Source: Gymnopus androsaceus JB14
Taxonomy: Eukaryota > Basidiomycota > Agaricomycetes > Agaricales > Omphalotaceae
Length of the DNA: 64,000 nt
Reading direction: 5' to 3'
Assembly: GCA_009733575.1 (NCBI GenBank)
Contig: ML769492.1
Coordinates: 1 to 64,000, forward strand
Shown here one piece after another: positions 1-12,642 of this stretch. Made by a program: the position numbers and the translations under genes. Under the pieces are notes generated by a model, which saw only the letters and a list, made by a program, of their open reading frames with translations, did no database searches and was not told where the DNA came from. The stretch's first letter is position 1. Every line of letters begins with the position of its first letter.

Positions 1-2335
1 GCTGCCAAATAAGCGCCCTGGGTGCCAGGCCGGATTTTAGCAGCTGCCCGGCCATATTCCCGGGGCTCCAGAAGTTATCGTAGCTCTTTACAAAAGCTCT
101 ACGAAGTCTTATCAATATGTTTTTAAAAAGCCTTACTGCATACTGTGGAGTAATCTCAACGAACCATTTTCATCTCAATAAGTTGAACAAAAAAGATTAT
201 TTTAATTAAAAGAAATAAGTAATCTACAACATGCGGCGAAACAGTGATAAAAAGAAATTAGTACAGCAACCCATTACATTGTAAAGATAGAGTAACGAAG
301 GAAGAGGAGGAAGAGAAACGGAACGAAACAGTAACACTAGGTAGAGTCACTACCATCGTAACCCTCGGAGTCGTTGAGCTCACTGGAATGATGGTGGCTT
401 CTGTGATGACGTTGGGCATGAGGACGTCGAGAACAACGGTTCCTGTTACGATGAACAAGACAGGGACAGCGACGACCGGGGACGTGATGTTCATGACACC
501 TTTGACAGTAGCGCTCTTCGAAATTGGAAGAGCTACCCGGAACATTCCGGGTCCAGCTGCTACTGTTCGGGTTCCTGGTGTATCTGCCAAGCAGGGTCAG
601 TACAGGGTTCAAAAAGAAAAGGGTTTGCGACGTACAGCCAAGGGAGAGGTGCAAGAAGCGAGTCGAGAGTAGGTACAGGAGGATCGTTGGCATACCAACA
701 AACCAACGTCTCATCAGTGTCGCGAGGTCCGCGTATGGCATTGCTGGCAGAGAAAACGCGAAAGGCGTCAGTCTGACCCGCGATAACCAGCCCTTACATA
801 TTGTTCATCAACGATACAATATCGTTGTGACCCCGGGCCAACGCCGTTTGTCAGTTTCAAAGGAGTGTTGCCTCCATAGCACGAAAAAGTTTGCGAAGGA
901 GACGGGTAAGATGGCTGTTGACGGCAGAGGCGAGAAGACGGACAATGTTGTTGGAGAGGGAGTGGAGGTCATCAAGCTGTTGCTCGATAATGAATCCCGA
1001 CATCGCGTTATCTACTAGAATGGGTTAGAAGAATCCAAACAACAAAGGTCATCACTCACTGCGTTCCGCAACACCCAAACTCCGTTGTAATTGACATATA
1101 ACGTTCACCAGTTGTCGAATACACTGGCATCGCTCGCATTCTGTACCAGGGGCACAGGCAGAACAGACTGTAAAAAAGGATGGATTGCTAGAAATAAGGA
1201 CAACGTTAGAACGACTCAAGAAAACAAGAAACGAGACGAACGGATAAGGGTCAGATCTGGAGGAAGGATTCTCGTGAGAGTAGTACGAAGGAGGGGAATT
1301 TGCTGTCAAGGAAGGCATGGAATCCAAAGAGGGAATGCGGGAGGGCATTTTGTGAGGAATACCTGGACAATAACCCTCCCTATATACCTTTAGGATTGAC
1401 GGTGTTGAACGCCATAGATCCCCTGATTCGACTACGGGATCGACAATGAAGAATGTTTGAAAATTATTAAAATTTTCAAAACATCCAAACGTTCATCGCT
1501 CGATGCCAGCTTCCCGCTATCCCAAAAAAGCCATACGAGAAAACAGAGGGACCGAGTTCTTGCTGAACGAACGAGCGACGAGGGAAGGACGGAAGGTCGA
1601 GCCTGAAGGAGGGGGTAATGTTAGGAAGCATTGTGCTTCCTAATGAGTCCAAACAAGGCCAGGCCGCGTGCACAGGGTACGCCCCGAATAACCAACGGCA
1701 AATAGCCTGCCGGTTAACGGCACCGCCCAAATTATGACTCTTTCTCTCGTACCTCCACGATCCCCCTTCCCATCCTCCAAATTCCGATGTTCTCGGTCGT
1801 TCAACCCCAACCGCTAGCCCAAAATGTCCTAACGACGTTACTACGTGGAATTCCCCAGCATTTCCTCCGATAATTCCCTTGACAATATTCTTCATTTATT
1901 CCTCTTTTCGAATCTCGGTCAACTACAATCCTCGGACGAATAACTCCTCCCACAACATCTAGCAGAGACGCCTCTTATTTGAAGGACTTCAACGGCGACG
2001 TTACCCTCCTTTGGGATAAATACAACCGTTGTCAAGCCACAGCCACGACTATGGGCTGACTGCTTAATGTCTTGTTTTGTCATTCACTTTTATACACAAA
2101 AAGATACACCAAGAATGAGCTCCTTTTCACAACAACTCGAGTCGTTGTCATCATTGCTGTCGCCACCCTACTAGTCGTTATTCCTTCGAACTATTGCTCT
2201 CGAATACCCCGGTCACTTCATTAAACTCCTCTATCATGACTGCCCACTATCGCCCATTGTTTATTCTACGGACATCTCACTTTACGGTTTACTATTGACT
2301 CTCGCATACGTTTATTTTCATACATTACGGTTATC
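1..2335. other. gene-poor stretch, no recognisable gene
   Basis: Overlapping open frames of about 90-165 codons occur on both strands (258-1018, 1052-1393, 1476-1895). None shows a domain, a signal peptide or a convincing exon chain that I recognise, and they overlap each other in several frames, as expected by chance. The only structure I see is a perfect 10 bp hairpin at 1621-1643 (TTAGGAAGCA, 3 nt loop, TGCTTCCTAA). A real but fast-evolving small gene cannot be excluded. Confidence 0.5.
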
Positions 2336-2790
2336 GCGACGTGTCAATCCTCCTGAATGACACGTCGCACTATTCCCTTTTTTGAGAGACAGTCCATGCA
2401 AATACTGCGCGGACTGCGGCCCAGTTGTAAGCACAGGTCGCGCAGCTCATTCCACTGCACGACTACGCCTACGCAGGTCGACAAGATCGTTTAGGATATA
2501 TTATTTACTGTCCGATACACTATATAAGCTGGGGACCTTGCCTGTAAGGTCCCCAGATCAGTTATTTTGTCAATCTATTGGTTTTTCTTCTCTCTCTATG
2601 TTCTCTCTTTCTCTCCTCTCTCTTACCTCTACCAATCCCCTTAACCCTTTAACGTTAAGTCATCGAACTCCGTTCGCACCCAATCTAAGCTTTAAATCTA
2701 AGCTTGAACCTTTTAACCAGCCTACTACAAACCATAGTTGAGCCCACCCACTCCTATTAAACACTTATAATAATTATCATTATTATAACA
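2336..2790 (+). repeat. LTR-like promoter fragment, possible solo Ty3-type LTR
   Basis: A TATATAA box at 2521 is followed at once by a perfect 11 bp hairpin (2529-2556, CTGGGGACCTT / AAGGTCCCCAG) and then by a long pyrimidine-rich leader. This looks like the U3/R/U5 layout of fungal retrotransposon LTRs. The left side carries another perfect 11 bp inverted repeat (2336-2346 with 2358-2368, GCGACGTGTCA / TGACACGTCGC). The outer ends are not certain: a TG...CA span of about 2342-2790 has no obvious target duplication. It could instead be a decayed LTR or an ordinary promoter. Confidence 0.4.
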
Positions 2791-3177
2791 ATCACCATAC
2801 TCTCCCATCTCCTAAAACATCTTAAACACACCTTTGTGGTCTACTTGCACATATCTGCCCAGCGGTTTCCCGTTAACGCTCATTCCGAATCCAATCGAAT
2901 TCCTTCCAAACCATTAAAACAGTCCAACAATCCCGTTTCTCAACTTTTGAGAAGCAAACACAACACATCCTAACAGAAAAGTAAAATCTTATCCTTCTAT
3001 TGTCTACCAGCATCACTTCAAGTAACACCAGTTGCCTTTTAGAGATGAAGAGTATTTTCTTTGCGGAATCTTTGACAATGCACCCCTGCTATTTAAATTG
3101 ATAGCCAAACCCTTGTGTTCCAGTTGTTTAGTGTAGATTGCTCTACACTACCTGTACCAGCAACCCAGCTCATTAAC
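2791..3177. other. intergenic, nothing recognised
   Basis: No open frame of note and no repeat was seen. CpG dinucleotides are still present at ordinary frequency up to about 2.95 kb and become scarce as the CpG-depleted block begins. Confidence 0.5.
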
Positions 3178-4651
3178 ACCGACTCAACAAATGACTTAGG
3201 GTGAATTGGGAGCCTTTACATCACCATGCAATGATACTCCAACTCTCAGGGAATCCTGCGAGTTACCTAACAAGCTTATACAACTGCTGCACAAGTCACT
3301 TGAGTAGGCATTTTTAACACACTCAGTGAAGAGCAGGCAAGAGGTAACATAACTTGGTAAGCTAGGTAACACTCCAAGGAGCTTCCTCCCTAAAAGTACA
3401 CCAAGCCAACACTTGGGTCCAAGACCTTTCCTAATCAACAACAGGCTCAGCAAGATGTGCATGTTAGGCTCCACCTGTGGTCCTAAGACTGATGTGACTT
3501 TGCTCTGAGATGAAAACCAGGAATGCTCAACTTAATAGCTGGGAAGTAGATCAAATTGCCTCAGTATTATTGGGGTTACAAGAAGGCCACCTGTTTCAAA
3601 GGTTGTATAGACTGATCTTATCCACCCGCAGATGTTGAATACTATACAGGTCCTAAGATAGAACTGTGTTTCAGGTATCAAGTCTAACTTATTATTCCAA
3701 GATAGAGTAGCTACCCTTATATACTGAGCAAGATATAATATATAGGAAAATGAGAGAAACTGAGTGAGATAAAGTGAAACAAAATAAGTAAATAGGAAAA
3801 GATAAAATATTGTCCATATATGCATGTGTACTATGGTTTTGCCTTGTCATTTCTCTGCCTCTTTCATTTTTCTTCCTTGATTGGGTCAACTTTTGGTCCG
3901 AATTGACTCAAGTCATTTGCCTTTTTACAAAGCTTGCCAGTTCCTTTAGCAGAACAGCCCTTGGAAGTATTTTATGTTTTTCCTTGCCAATGGGAGACTA
4001 GTTATTATTCCTAGTTCCATGTGGTCTTGAGTCTAGATGCTTGGTAGTATATGGATCCCAAGAAAATGCTAAGGCTTGGATAGAGATTCTTCCTAGTTGT
4101 GCTCCTGAAGTAGCTACAGCAAGTTTGGTCATGTGGCCGCATTGGCTTGCGGCAACAATTTGCCTAGGCACTTTTGTACCAATGAGTGTCAACTTTGGGG
4201 GCACCAGTTAAGGTGCTTCCCCATCTCGGTCCATCTTACCTTGTTTGATAAAATTGAGTGTCATGAAAACTCCTTGGTGAGCTGATGGCGGAAGCAATGC
4301 CTCAGTTAAGACTTCAATCTCCTTGGGTATATCCTTTGATGAGCTAGCCTAGTATAGCTTGTATGTGGGCTCGTTTATCTGTCTCGGTCAGCAACTTGTT
4401 ATCCAACAAGCTTGCCTTGCTACACCATGCCATGCATAGGACTTTGATTGAGGTGCATTCACAAAGTTAAGTATAATACCATTATGCATACCATTACTCT
4501 GCAACCTCTTGGGTACAATAGGCCCTCAATGGATTTTAACTATCAGCTTAGGCTCACTATGGTTGTCTTATTGACCTTGTTTTGTTACAGACAGAACTTA
4601 GGATTATTAGTTCTGCACAGTTTTACCCTTAGCCAAAAAATCGGCATATCA
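3178..4651 (-). mobile_element. long-LTR family, partial copy (reverse orientation)
   Basis: The reverse complement matches the intact 1764 bp LTR at 49853-51616 over nearly its whole length. It starts at the LTR 5' end (TGATATGCC here, TGATACGCC in the intact copy) at 4651 and breaks off near 3178, so roughly the last 300 bp of the LTR are missing. Many CG sites of the intact copy are TG or CA here. Short open frames inside (for example 3532-3825) recur in the other copies only because the DNA is shared; I do not regard them as genes. Confidence 0.85.
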
Positions 4652-6445
4652 ACATGGTTGATAAGAGAACTATAGTGAGCCCGAGCTGATAGTTAAAATC
4701 CATTGAGGGCCTATTGTACCCAAGGGGTTGCAGAGTAATGGTACACATAATGGTATCATACTTAACTTTGTGAATGCACCTCAATCAAAGTCCTATGCAC
4801 AGTATGGTGTAGCAAGGCAAGCTTGTTGGATAACAAGTTGCTGACTGAGGCAGATAAACAAGCCCACATACAGGCTATACTAGGCTAGGTCATTGAGGGA
4901 TATACTCAAAGGGATTGAAGTCTTAACCAAGGCATTGCTTCCACGATCAGCTCACCAAGGAGTCTTCACAACACTCAATTTTATTAAAGAAGCAAGGTGG
5001 ACCAAGAGGGGTAAGCGCCTTAACTGGTGCACCCAAAAGTTGACACTTGTTGGAACAAAAAGTGCCTAGGCAAATTGTTGCAGCAAGCCAATGCAGCCAC
5101 ATGACCAACCTTGCTGTAGCTACTTCAGGAGCATGGAATGACTAGGAAGAATCTCTATCTGAGCCTTAGCATTTTCCCAAGATCCATATGCTACCAAGCA
5201 TCTAGACTCAAGACTGCACAGAACTAGGAATAATAACTGGTCTCCCATTGGCAAGGAAAAAGATGGAATACTTCCAGGGGCTGTTCTGCTAAAGGAACTG
5301 GCGAGCCTTGTAAAAAGGCAAATGACTTGAGTCAATTCGGACCAAAAGTTGACCCAATCAAGGAAGACAAATGAACAAGGCAGAGAAATGACAAGGCAAA
5401 ACCATAGTACACATGCATATATGGACAATATTTTATCTTTTCCTATTTACTTATTCTGTTTCACTTTATCTCACTCAGTTTCTCTCATTTTCCTATTTAT
5501 TATATCTTGCTCAGTATATAAGGGTAGCTACTCTATCTTGGAATAACAAGTTAGATTTGATACCTGAAACGCAGTTCTATCTTAGGACCTGTATAGTATT
5601 CAACATCTGCGGGTGGATAAGATCAGTCTATACAACCTTTGAAACAGGTGGCCTTCTTGTAACCTCAATAACACTGAGGCAATTTGATCTATTTCCCAGC
5701 TATTAAGTCAAGCATTCCTGGTTTGCATCTCAGAGGGAAGTCACATCAGTCTTAGGACCGCAGGTGGAGCCTAATGTGCACATCTTGCTGAGCCCATTGT
5801 TGATTAGGAAAGGACTTGGACCCAAGTGTTGGCTTGGTGTAATTTTAGGGAGGAACCTCCTCAGAGTGTTACCTAGCTTAGCAACTTGTTTTACCTCTTG
5901 CCTGCTCTTCACTGAGTGTGTTAAAAAACACCTACTCAAGTGACTTGTGCAGCAGCTGTATAAGCTTGTTAGGTAACTCACAGGATTCCCTGAAAGTTGG
6001 AGTATCATTGCACAGCAACGTAAAGGCTCCCAATTCATGCTAAGTTGTTTGTTGAGTTGGCATACTTGACCTGTGCTTGGATGTTTCACCTCGGATATGT
6101 GAAGTTGTTTGTTGAGTTGGCATACTTGACCCATGCCTTGGTGTTCATGCAGATATGCAAAGTCATTTGTTGAGTTGGCATACTTGACCCAGGCTTTGGT
6201 GTTTGCTTTTCCCCTCAATTAGTTCAGCGCATTGTCGTACATTAGTTGACTTTTCACACCTTTCCTCCAATACAAACCTTGTTCATTTGCACTGCCTTGT
6301 CGAGTGCTTTCTTTACAAATCAAATAGTAGTAGAGGGAACCTTTGACAACCTCTTTCCTTGCATTAATTAAACCTTTGGATTAAATCTGATCGGGGTGAT
6401 TGTTGTTTGGTTGGTTTTCATACCTAGCACAAATCTAACTCATCA
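4652..6445 (+). mobile_element. long-LTR family, partial copy (forward orientation)
   Basis: This stretch matches the intact LTR at 49853-51616 from about 70 bp inside its 5' end to its exact 3' end (CTAACTCATCA, ending at 6445). It lies head to head with the reverse copy at 3178-4651, so the two form an inverted repeat with arms of about 1.4 kb. A TATATAAGG box near 5516 corresponds to that of the intact copy. CpG sites are again largely converted to TpG or CpA. A 60 bp segment near the 3' end is triplicated, unlike the intact copy. Confidence 0.85.
6042..6205 (+). repeat. three tandem copies of a ~60 bp unit
   Basis: Three copies start at 6042, 6102 and 6160, each containing TTTGTTGAGTTGGCATACTT followed by GACC. 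The intact LTR at 49.9-51.6 kb has this segment once (near 51325), so the expansion is specific to this copy. Confidence 0.8.
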
Positions 6446-7291
6446 ACAGACTAGTCCCTCTACCAGGGCAAAGCCCCTCAATGTGGAAAAGTAGAGCTTA
6501 GCTGTATCATTCTGATTATGTTCCCATATAATCATTCTTTTACTTAAGGCAGAGAATGTAAGCATATGTGTTTTGTATGTGTTACCATGTATTGGACATA
6601 AGGTATCTGAAAACCTTCCAAGAAAAACTGGCAAAAATTAATATGCTGGAGCTGCAATGAAAAGATGAAGTCCAGTATGTACCAATATAACACAAGCATG
6701 GACAACACCCTAAAATTGAAAAATTAAAATCGAAAAAACACTCACATAAGATGTATGTAAATTGACATGATGATCCTGTATTTTCAAGTAACAGGGAGCA
6801 AAACACCCACTCACTTAAATTCATCTCAGATACAGACATGATACTTTTTTTTATGGAACTTGAGATTACCCGAAATTTCACTCATATGGACTTTTTGTGC
6901 ATGCCCAAGTCTTGAAAACTTTTTGGTCATATCTTAGTGAAGGGTCTAGCTATTAAAGTGCATTGTAATCTTAGTGTGGATCCTGAGGTACAACACTAAA
7001 AAGATTCAAGCTTCAAGCATGTTTGGTTGTCACAGTAATTTTGAAGATTCCAGTTGTCACAGCATAATTAATTCAGTAGAAAAAAATTCTGAGCAGCACA
7101 ATAGATTAGATAAACTATAGTACAGACAAATGTGGTGTTTATTTAAGTACCTAAAAGTGAAATTTATAGGATTTGCCAGAGCTGGGAAAGAGCTGGAGAC
7201 AGAGCTAGACCTTTGCCATTGGTAGGACTCTGGCATGAAATTGAAATGAAGTTAGGCCCAGGTGATAGATCAATAGGGGAGAAGTATCAGA
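6446..7291. other. intergenic 3' of the NACHT-WD40 gene
   Basis: AT-rich and CpG-poor, with no convincing coding exon on either strand. It separates the LTR copy from the stop codon of the NACHT-WD40 gene and presumably holds that gene's 3' UTR and terminator. I could not place a polyadenylation signal with confidence. Confidence 0.5.
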
Positions 7292-10200
7292 TTAGATATG
7301 ACACTGAGCCCAGTTTGAACCATGTATAAAACAGCTGAGATCAAGAGAGGTACTACCAGTTTGGGAAATTATCATTTGCATATGGGGCCATATAATGCAT
7401 GAGCGGTACTCAAGTGGGATCCAAAGAATGAGAGATGAATTGCCTCCAACGAGCCACCCCTCAGGATCCATTCTAATGGGTGTAAGGAATTTGTCACTAA
7501 GTGACAAGGCATGGTTTGAATGGAAGCAACAGAAAGAAATTGCTTGAAGGCTGGGATCAATACCATTTGATGAGGTTGTGATAGACTGCAAGGTTTCACC
7601 TGTCTCTGCACCCCAAACCTGCACTGAGTTGTCACCTGACCCAGAGACAATCCTCCTCCCATTCGGTGAGAATGCAACTGAATTAACTCCAAAGGTATGT
7701 CCCTGCAGGGGCTCCCCAACAGCTGTGCCTGTGTCTGCATCCCAGATTCTCACTGAGTTGTCATATGACCCAGAGGCAATCCTCCTCCCATCTGGTGAGA
7801 ATGCAACTGAAATAACTCCAGAGGCAATCATCCTCACATCTGGTAAGAATGCAACTGAAGTATGTCCCTGCCACAGGGGCTCCCCAATAGCTGTGCCTGT
7901 GTCTGCACCCCAGATTCTCACTGAGTTGTCATGTGACCCAGAGGCAATCCTCCTCCCATCTGGTGAGAATGCAACTGAAGTAACTCCAGAGGTATGTCCC
8001 TGCAGGGGCTCCCCAACAGCTGTGCCTGTGTCTGCATCCCAGATTCTCACTGAGTTGTCATATGACCCAGAGGCAATCCTCCTCCCATCTGGTGAGAATG
8101 CAACTGAGCTAACTCCAGAGGTATGTCCCTGCAGGGTCTCCTCAACAGCTGTGCCTGTGTCTGCATCCCACATTCTTACTGAGTAGTCATATGACCCAGA
8201 GGCAATCCTCCTCCCATCAGGTGAGAATGCAACTGAAGTAACTCCAGAGGTATGTCCCTGCAGGGGCTCCCCAACAGCTGTGCCTTTGTCTGCATCCCAG
8301 ATTCTCACTGATTTTTCATATGACCCAGAGGCAATCCTCCTCCCATCTGGTGAGAATGCAACTGAAATAACTCCAGAGGCAATCATCCTCCCATCTGGTA
8401 AGAATGCAAAAGAGGTATGTCCCTGCAGGGGCTCCCCAACAGCTGTGCCTGTCTCTGCATCCCAGATTCTCACTGACTTGTCATCTGACCCAGAGGCAAT
8501 CCTCCTCCCATCTGGTGAGAATGCAACTGAAGTAACTCCAGAGGTATGTCCCTGCAGGGGCTCCCCAACAGCTGTGCCTGTGTCTGCATCCCAGATTCTC
8601 ACTGAGTTGTCATATGACCCAGAGGCAATCCTCCTCCCATCTGGTGAGAATGCAACTGAGCTAACTCCAGAGGTATGTCCCTGCCACAGGGGCTCCCCAA
8701 CAGCTGTGCCTATGTCTGCACCCCAGATTCTCACTGAGTTGTCATATGACCCAGAGGCAATCCTCCTCCCATCTGGTGAGAATGCAACTGAAATAACTCC
8801 AGAGGTATGTCCCTGCAGGGTCTCCTCAACAGCTGTGCCTGTGTCTGCATCCCACATTCTTACTGAGTAGTCATATGACCCAGAGGCAATCCTCCTCCCA
8901 TCAGGTGAGAATGCAACTGAAGTAACTCCAGAGGTATGTCCCTGCAGGGGCTCCCCAACAGCTGTGCCTTTGTCTGCATCCCAGATTCTCACTGATTTTT
9001 CATATGACCCAGAGGCAATCCTCCTCCCATCTGGTGAGAATGCAACTGAAATAACTCCAGAGGCAATCATCCTCCCATCTGGTAAGAATGCAACTGAAGT
9101 ATGTCCCTGCCACAGGGGCTCCCCAATAGCTGTGCCTGTGTCTGCACCCCAGATTCTCACTGAGTTGTCATATGACCCAGAGGCAATCCTCCCATCTGGT
9201 GAGAATGCAACTGAACTAACAAAAGAGGTATGTCCCTGCAGGGGCTCCCCAACAGCTGTGCCTGTGTCTGCATCCCAGATTCTCACTGAGTTGTCATGTG
9301 ACCCAGAGGCAATCCTCCTCCCATCTGGTGAGAATGCAACTGAAGTAACTCCAGAGGTATGTCCCTGCAGGGGCTCCCCAACAGCTGTGCCTGTGTCTGC
9401 ATCCCAGATTCTCACTGAGTTGTCATGTGACCCAGAGGCAATCCTCCTCCCATCTGGTGAGAATGCAACTGAAGTAACTCCAGAGGTATGTCCCTGCAGG
9501 GGCTCCCCAACAGCTGTGCCTGTGTCTGCATCCCAGATTCTCACTGAGTTGTCATATGACCCAGAGGCAATCCTTCTCCTTTCTGGTGAGAATGCAACTG
9601 AACTAACTGCAGATGTATGTCCCTGTAATATTGACTGCTGTGATGGCCACACCTTTCCATGCCCAGTACATACATGTGGCAAATTCCTGAACTTCCCCAT
9701 GCAGTCTTTCCACAGCCTGCACTCCATTGGTATAAAAGGTAGGCCAGATAAGTAAAGATGAGGAGTGGAATTTGAGATCATTTTGCCAAAGACTGTAACA
9801 AACTGGAGCATATCATCCAAAAGCTCAAAAATGTTCCTGTGATTTTCTGATACTTGCAGTGGCAGAGTGGAAATGTGTGATTGCAGCCACTTCATGGTAA
9901 TGGTAATACATTCGAAAGCCCAATCCATGTGGTTTGCAACTCCAAGAACCTCCATCCAATACAATGATGATTGATTTACAAAATCCCCCAGCATTGGAAA
10001 AGTGTTTGTTATTGCACTTTTTGCAAGGTGGTCTGCCCAAAATTGGCAAGCATATAAAAGCTCTGGGGTGATGCTCTCTTTAAACTTTTGTTCAAGATTT
10101 TCCACCTCGAAGTTGAACAAGTATGAACTAGGGAGGCCACACAGGTTAAATTGAAGATCTTTAACCATTATCTTCAGTGTACCTATAGCCAAAATCTCAT

Positions 10201-12642
10201 GGCCAATGGCAAGATCCACATAATAATCTGCACTGCGCTTCTGATCCAACAGAAAGTCCCTAACTGATGAGTGTACAGGCTGAATGAGAGTATTGGACTG
10301 ATCAACCCCACTGAAAAGGGAGCCCAAAAATGGAATGACTACATGGACTGCTCTATCATTCTCAACACCCAGATACTCATGGCGGGTTCTAGTTAACATT
10401 TTCTGTGAAACTGGTTCCATTCCAGCTAAAAGTTGGCTCATAACCAATCTATAATTCTTCATGGCTCTTGGATTATTGAAATTAAAAGCACTTTCCAAAA
10501 TGGCCATATAGATTCCATCAAGAGCCTGCAAGTCATTCTGGCTTTTGGGTGCTACAGCTCTAAGGTCTTCAAAGAGTTCTGAAACAGTTGATCCTCCTTT
10601 TCCCCAGCCTTTAAGTGCCTCACAAGCAGTAAACGCCCACTGGAAAAACCCCTCTGACATTTTGGCAAGGTCAAAACATTCTGTTTCACTCAAAACTCCC
10701 CATACTTCATTTGGATCCATCATCTTAGATTGGATATATTTAAGAATGTCATCCTCAGTATTGGGAATGTCAATCATGTCTTTGCATCTGAGAGCTGCAG
10801 AATTTTGCAAGGAAAGTGCATGCAACACATCAGGTTCTGGCCGTGATGTTACAAGAATACGGAAGTTCTTTGGGAGTCCATGCATACTCCTTGTTAAAAC
10901 TGATAAAAGAGCTTTGCGGCCAGTGGATGACTTATCTCCACATTCATCAAAAGCATCAATAATGATGACAATTGGTCCATTGCGATTGTCAGCCAGAGAC
11001 TGCGCCGGTTGAACAATGAGATTATCCCATTGAACTTGAATGGCAAAGGTACCAACAATGGTTACATCTTTGTCCAAAACTTTAACCAGAGCATTCTGGA
11101 ATGCTTGATCTACATAGGCAAGATTATGGGCCAGTGTGTGTAAAGCTTTTTGAGGTGTACGCTCTGCACTGTATGTACGGTTGAAGGAAAAGAATGCCCC
11201 AAGACGGGACAGAGCTTTGAATCTCTGGCCTACAGTATGGCTGATGGCAGACTTGCCAGTCCCAGCTTGACCACAAAGCCAAAACACTTGTGGCACTTCA
11301 TCTCCTATGCTGTTAATCCAAGCAGATATTTCATCAATGATTTCAACCCGAGTATTTTCTAGACACATTTCATCTTGTTGAACACTGGCTCCATCAACAG
11401 GTTTCAAGGTGCCTAACTTGAGATCATTTCCTACAAACTCATGTTAGTTCATGAGATTCAAGGACAATGACCATTTAACACACTGATCTCCTGAACCATG
11501 TCATATACATGTACAACAGCAATATCAATCTGGGCTATGGACTGATCTTTGAATGCATTCATGAGTTTATCCATTTTGGTTGTGTATGTATTAATGTTCT
11601 CATCAATGTTGGAAATAATACCCTTTATAGCTCTTTTAACTGGAAGAATATTGTCAAGTTTGTAGATCATCAAGAGGACAAGGAAAAAGCTCACGGAAAT
11701 GGGTTTGCTCCATGTAATGCTGCACAAAATAGGCACACTCCACTGTTTGCAGTATCAACAACTGGGCTAAATGTGTTTGGTGTTCATTGAGATGCTTTGG
11801 ATCTTTGATATTGGCCTTGAGAAATTCATAAACTCCACCAATAGCAGTGAGAAGGTCCTTCATTTTTTCATCTTGTTTCATCTGATTCTCCAAAGGCTAG
11901 AAGAGGAATATCCATTAGGGTGATATAAGACAAATAGATGTAGAACAAGCCTTAGTAATCCCAGTGATGATAGTTGTCACCATTTTGACATATGGATGAA
12001 TCTATATATATATCCAAAATTTTCAGTGGGTATGAAAGTGAGAGTAAATGAGTATTGACCTCTCCTATTCCATCAATCACTTTGTTGAATACAGCAACCC
12101 TATCCAACACTGCATTGAATGTCTCTCCTAAATTACCCACATTTTCCAAACCAGTATCAGCATCAGCTGCCATCTGTATAACATTAGACAGTGACCCTGA
12201 TGGGCCATGTGACTGTGATTGTGCAAAGATTGCATTGTCAATTACTGAACCTAGGTTACTCTAAAAAGGAATTATAAGAAATACATGGTGTAAACCATGT
12301 AAGATTCACATACAACTTGGAATGGAAGGTTGTCAGGGGAAAGAGGACTGGCTTGAGTATCAGCACCTCCCTCCATCTGAACAATAGGTGCCTCAATGTG
12401 CTGAAAGTAGTGTGAGTGTATCTGACAAAAGACAATGAATATTAAACAAACATGTTCAGACCCAGGTGCAGCTGTAAGACAAGTATTGCATGGATATGAG
12501 TGAGTCACTCAGCAGTGCATATTATTAATACAATCTCACCGGAAAGTCCAGAACTAGGATCCTTGGCTCTACCCTTGGTAATATCCTTTTTATGGTGGAA
12601 TTTATTACTGACTTTCTTGATGGTTTTACGAATCTGCTTCAT
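7292..12642 (-). CDS. NACHT-WD40 STAND NTPase (NLR-like)
   Basis: Eight exons join without a stop into 1652 aa: 12642-12540, 12471-12452, 12400-12314, 12260-12060, 12001-11951, 11896-11695, 11639-11484, 11430-7292. Introns are 51-68 bp. The ATG at 12642 opens the first exon, and every splice phase agrees. Intron 4 starts GTCAAT and intron 5 starts GC (AAG/GCTTGT), both unusual. The N-terminal ~280 aa is the helical region these fungal proteins carry before NACHT. Walker A GQAGTGKS is at about 327-334 and Walker B IVIIIDAFDECG at about 427-438. About 15 WD40 repeats fill 875-1555, followed by the family's usual C-terminal tail (DPEGWLVGG...LILWIP). Family knowledge: NTP-driven oligomerising receptors of fungal nonself recognition, with repeats as the ligand sensor. 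No separate effector domain is recognised. The gene lies in CpG-poor DNA, suggesting methylation. Confidence 0.93.
7585..9628 (-). repeat. ~129 bp tandem repeats encoding WD40 units
   Basis: Units of about 43 codons (LQGHTSGVTSVAFSPDGRR type) repeat about 15 times at near identity. Differences sit mainly at a few codons: the Y/H/D of SGSxD, the S/T before SVAF, and WD versus WG. Three units (5th, 10th and 14th) are chimeric, with a shortened repeat containing SVAFLPDGRMIASG or a close variant fused to the next unit. Units 5-6 and 10-11 are near copies of each other, showing block duplication by recombination. Confidence 0.92.

Noticed and set aside
258..1018. Three overlapping ORFs of 110-164 codons
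   Set aside because: They overlap on both strands, have no domain and no splice partners; most likely chance open frames.
3532..5706. 97-codon frames conserved between 3532-3825 (minus) and 5413-5706 (plus)
   Set aside because: They lie inside two copies of the same LTR; the intact copy at 49.9-51.6 kb does not keep the frame, so conservation reflects shared DNA, not a protein.
7585..9628. Regular repeats that could suggest a CRISPR-like array
   Set aside because: Units are contiguous, coding and about 129 bp long, with no spacers; this is a eukaryotic WD40 array.
7578..9755. Long plus-strand open frames with a repeated PEVCPCRGSPTAVPVSASQ motif
   Set aside because: They are the antisense of the WD40 repeats; the minus-strand frame is 1652 aa with known domains, and repetition alone keeps the antisense open.
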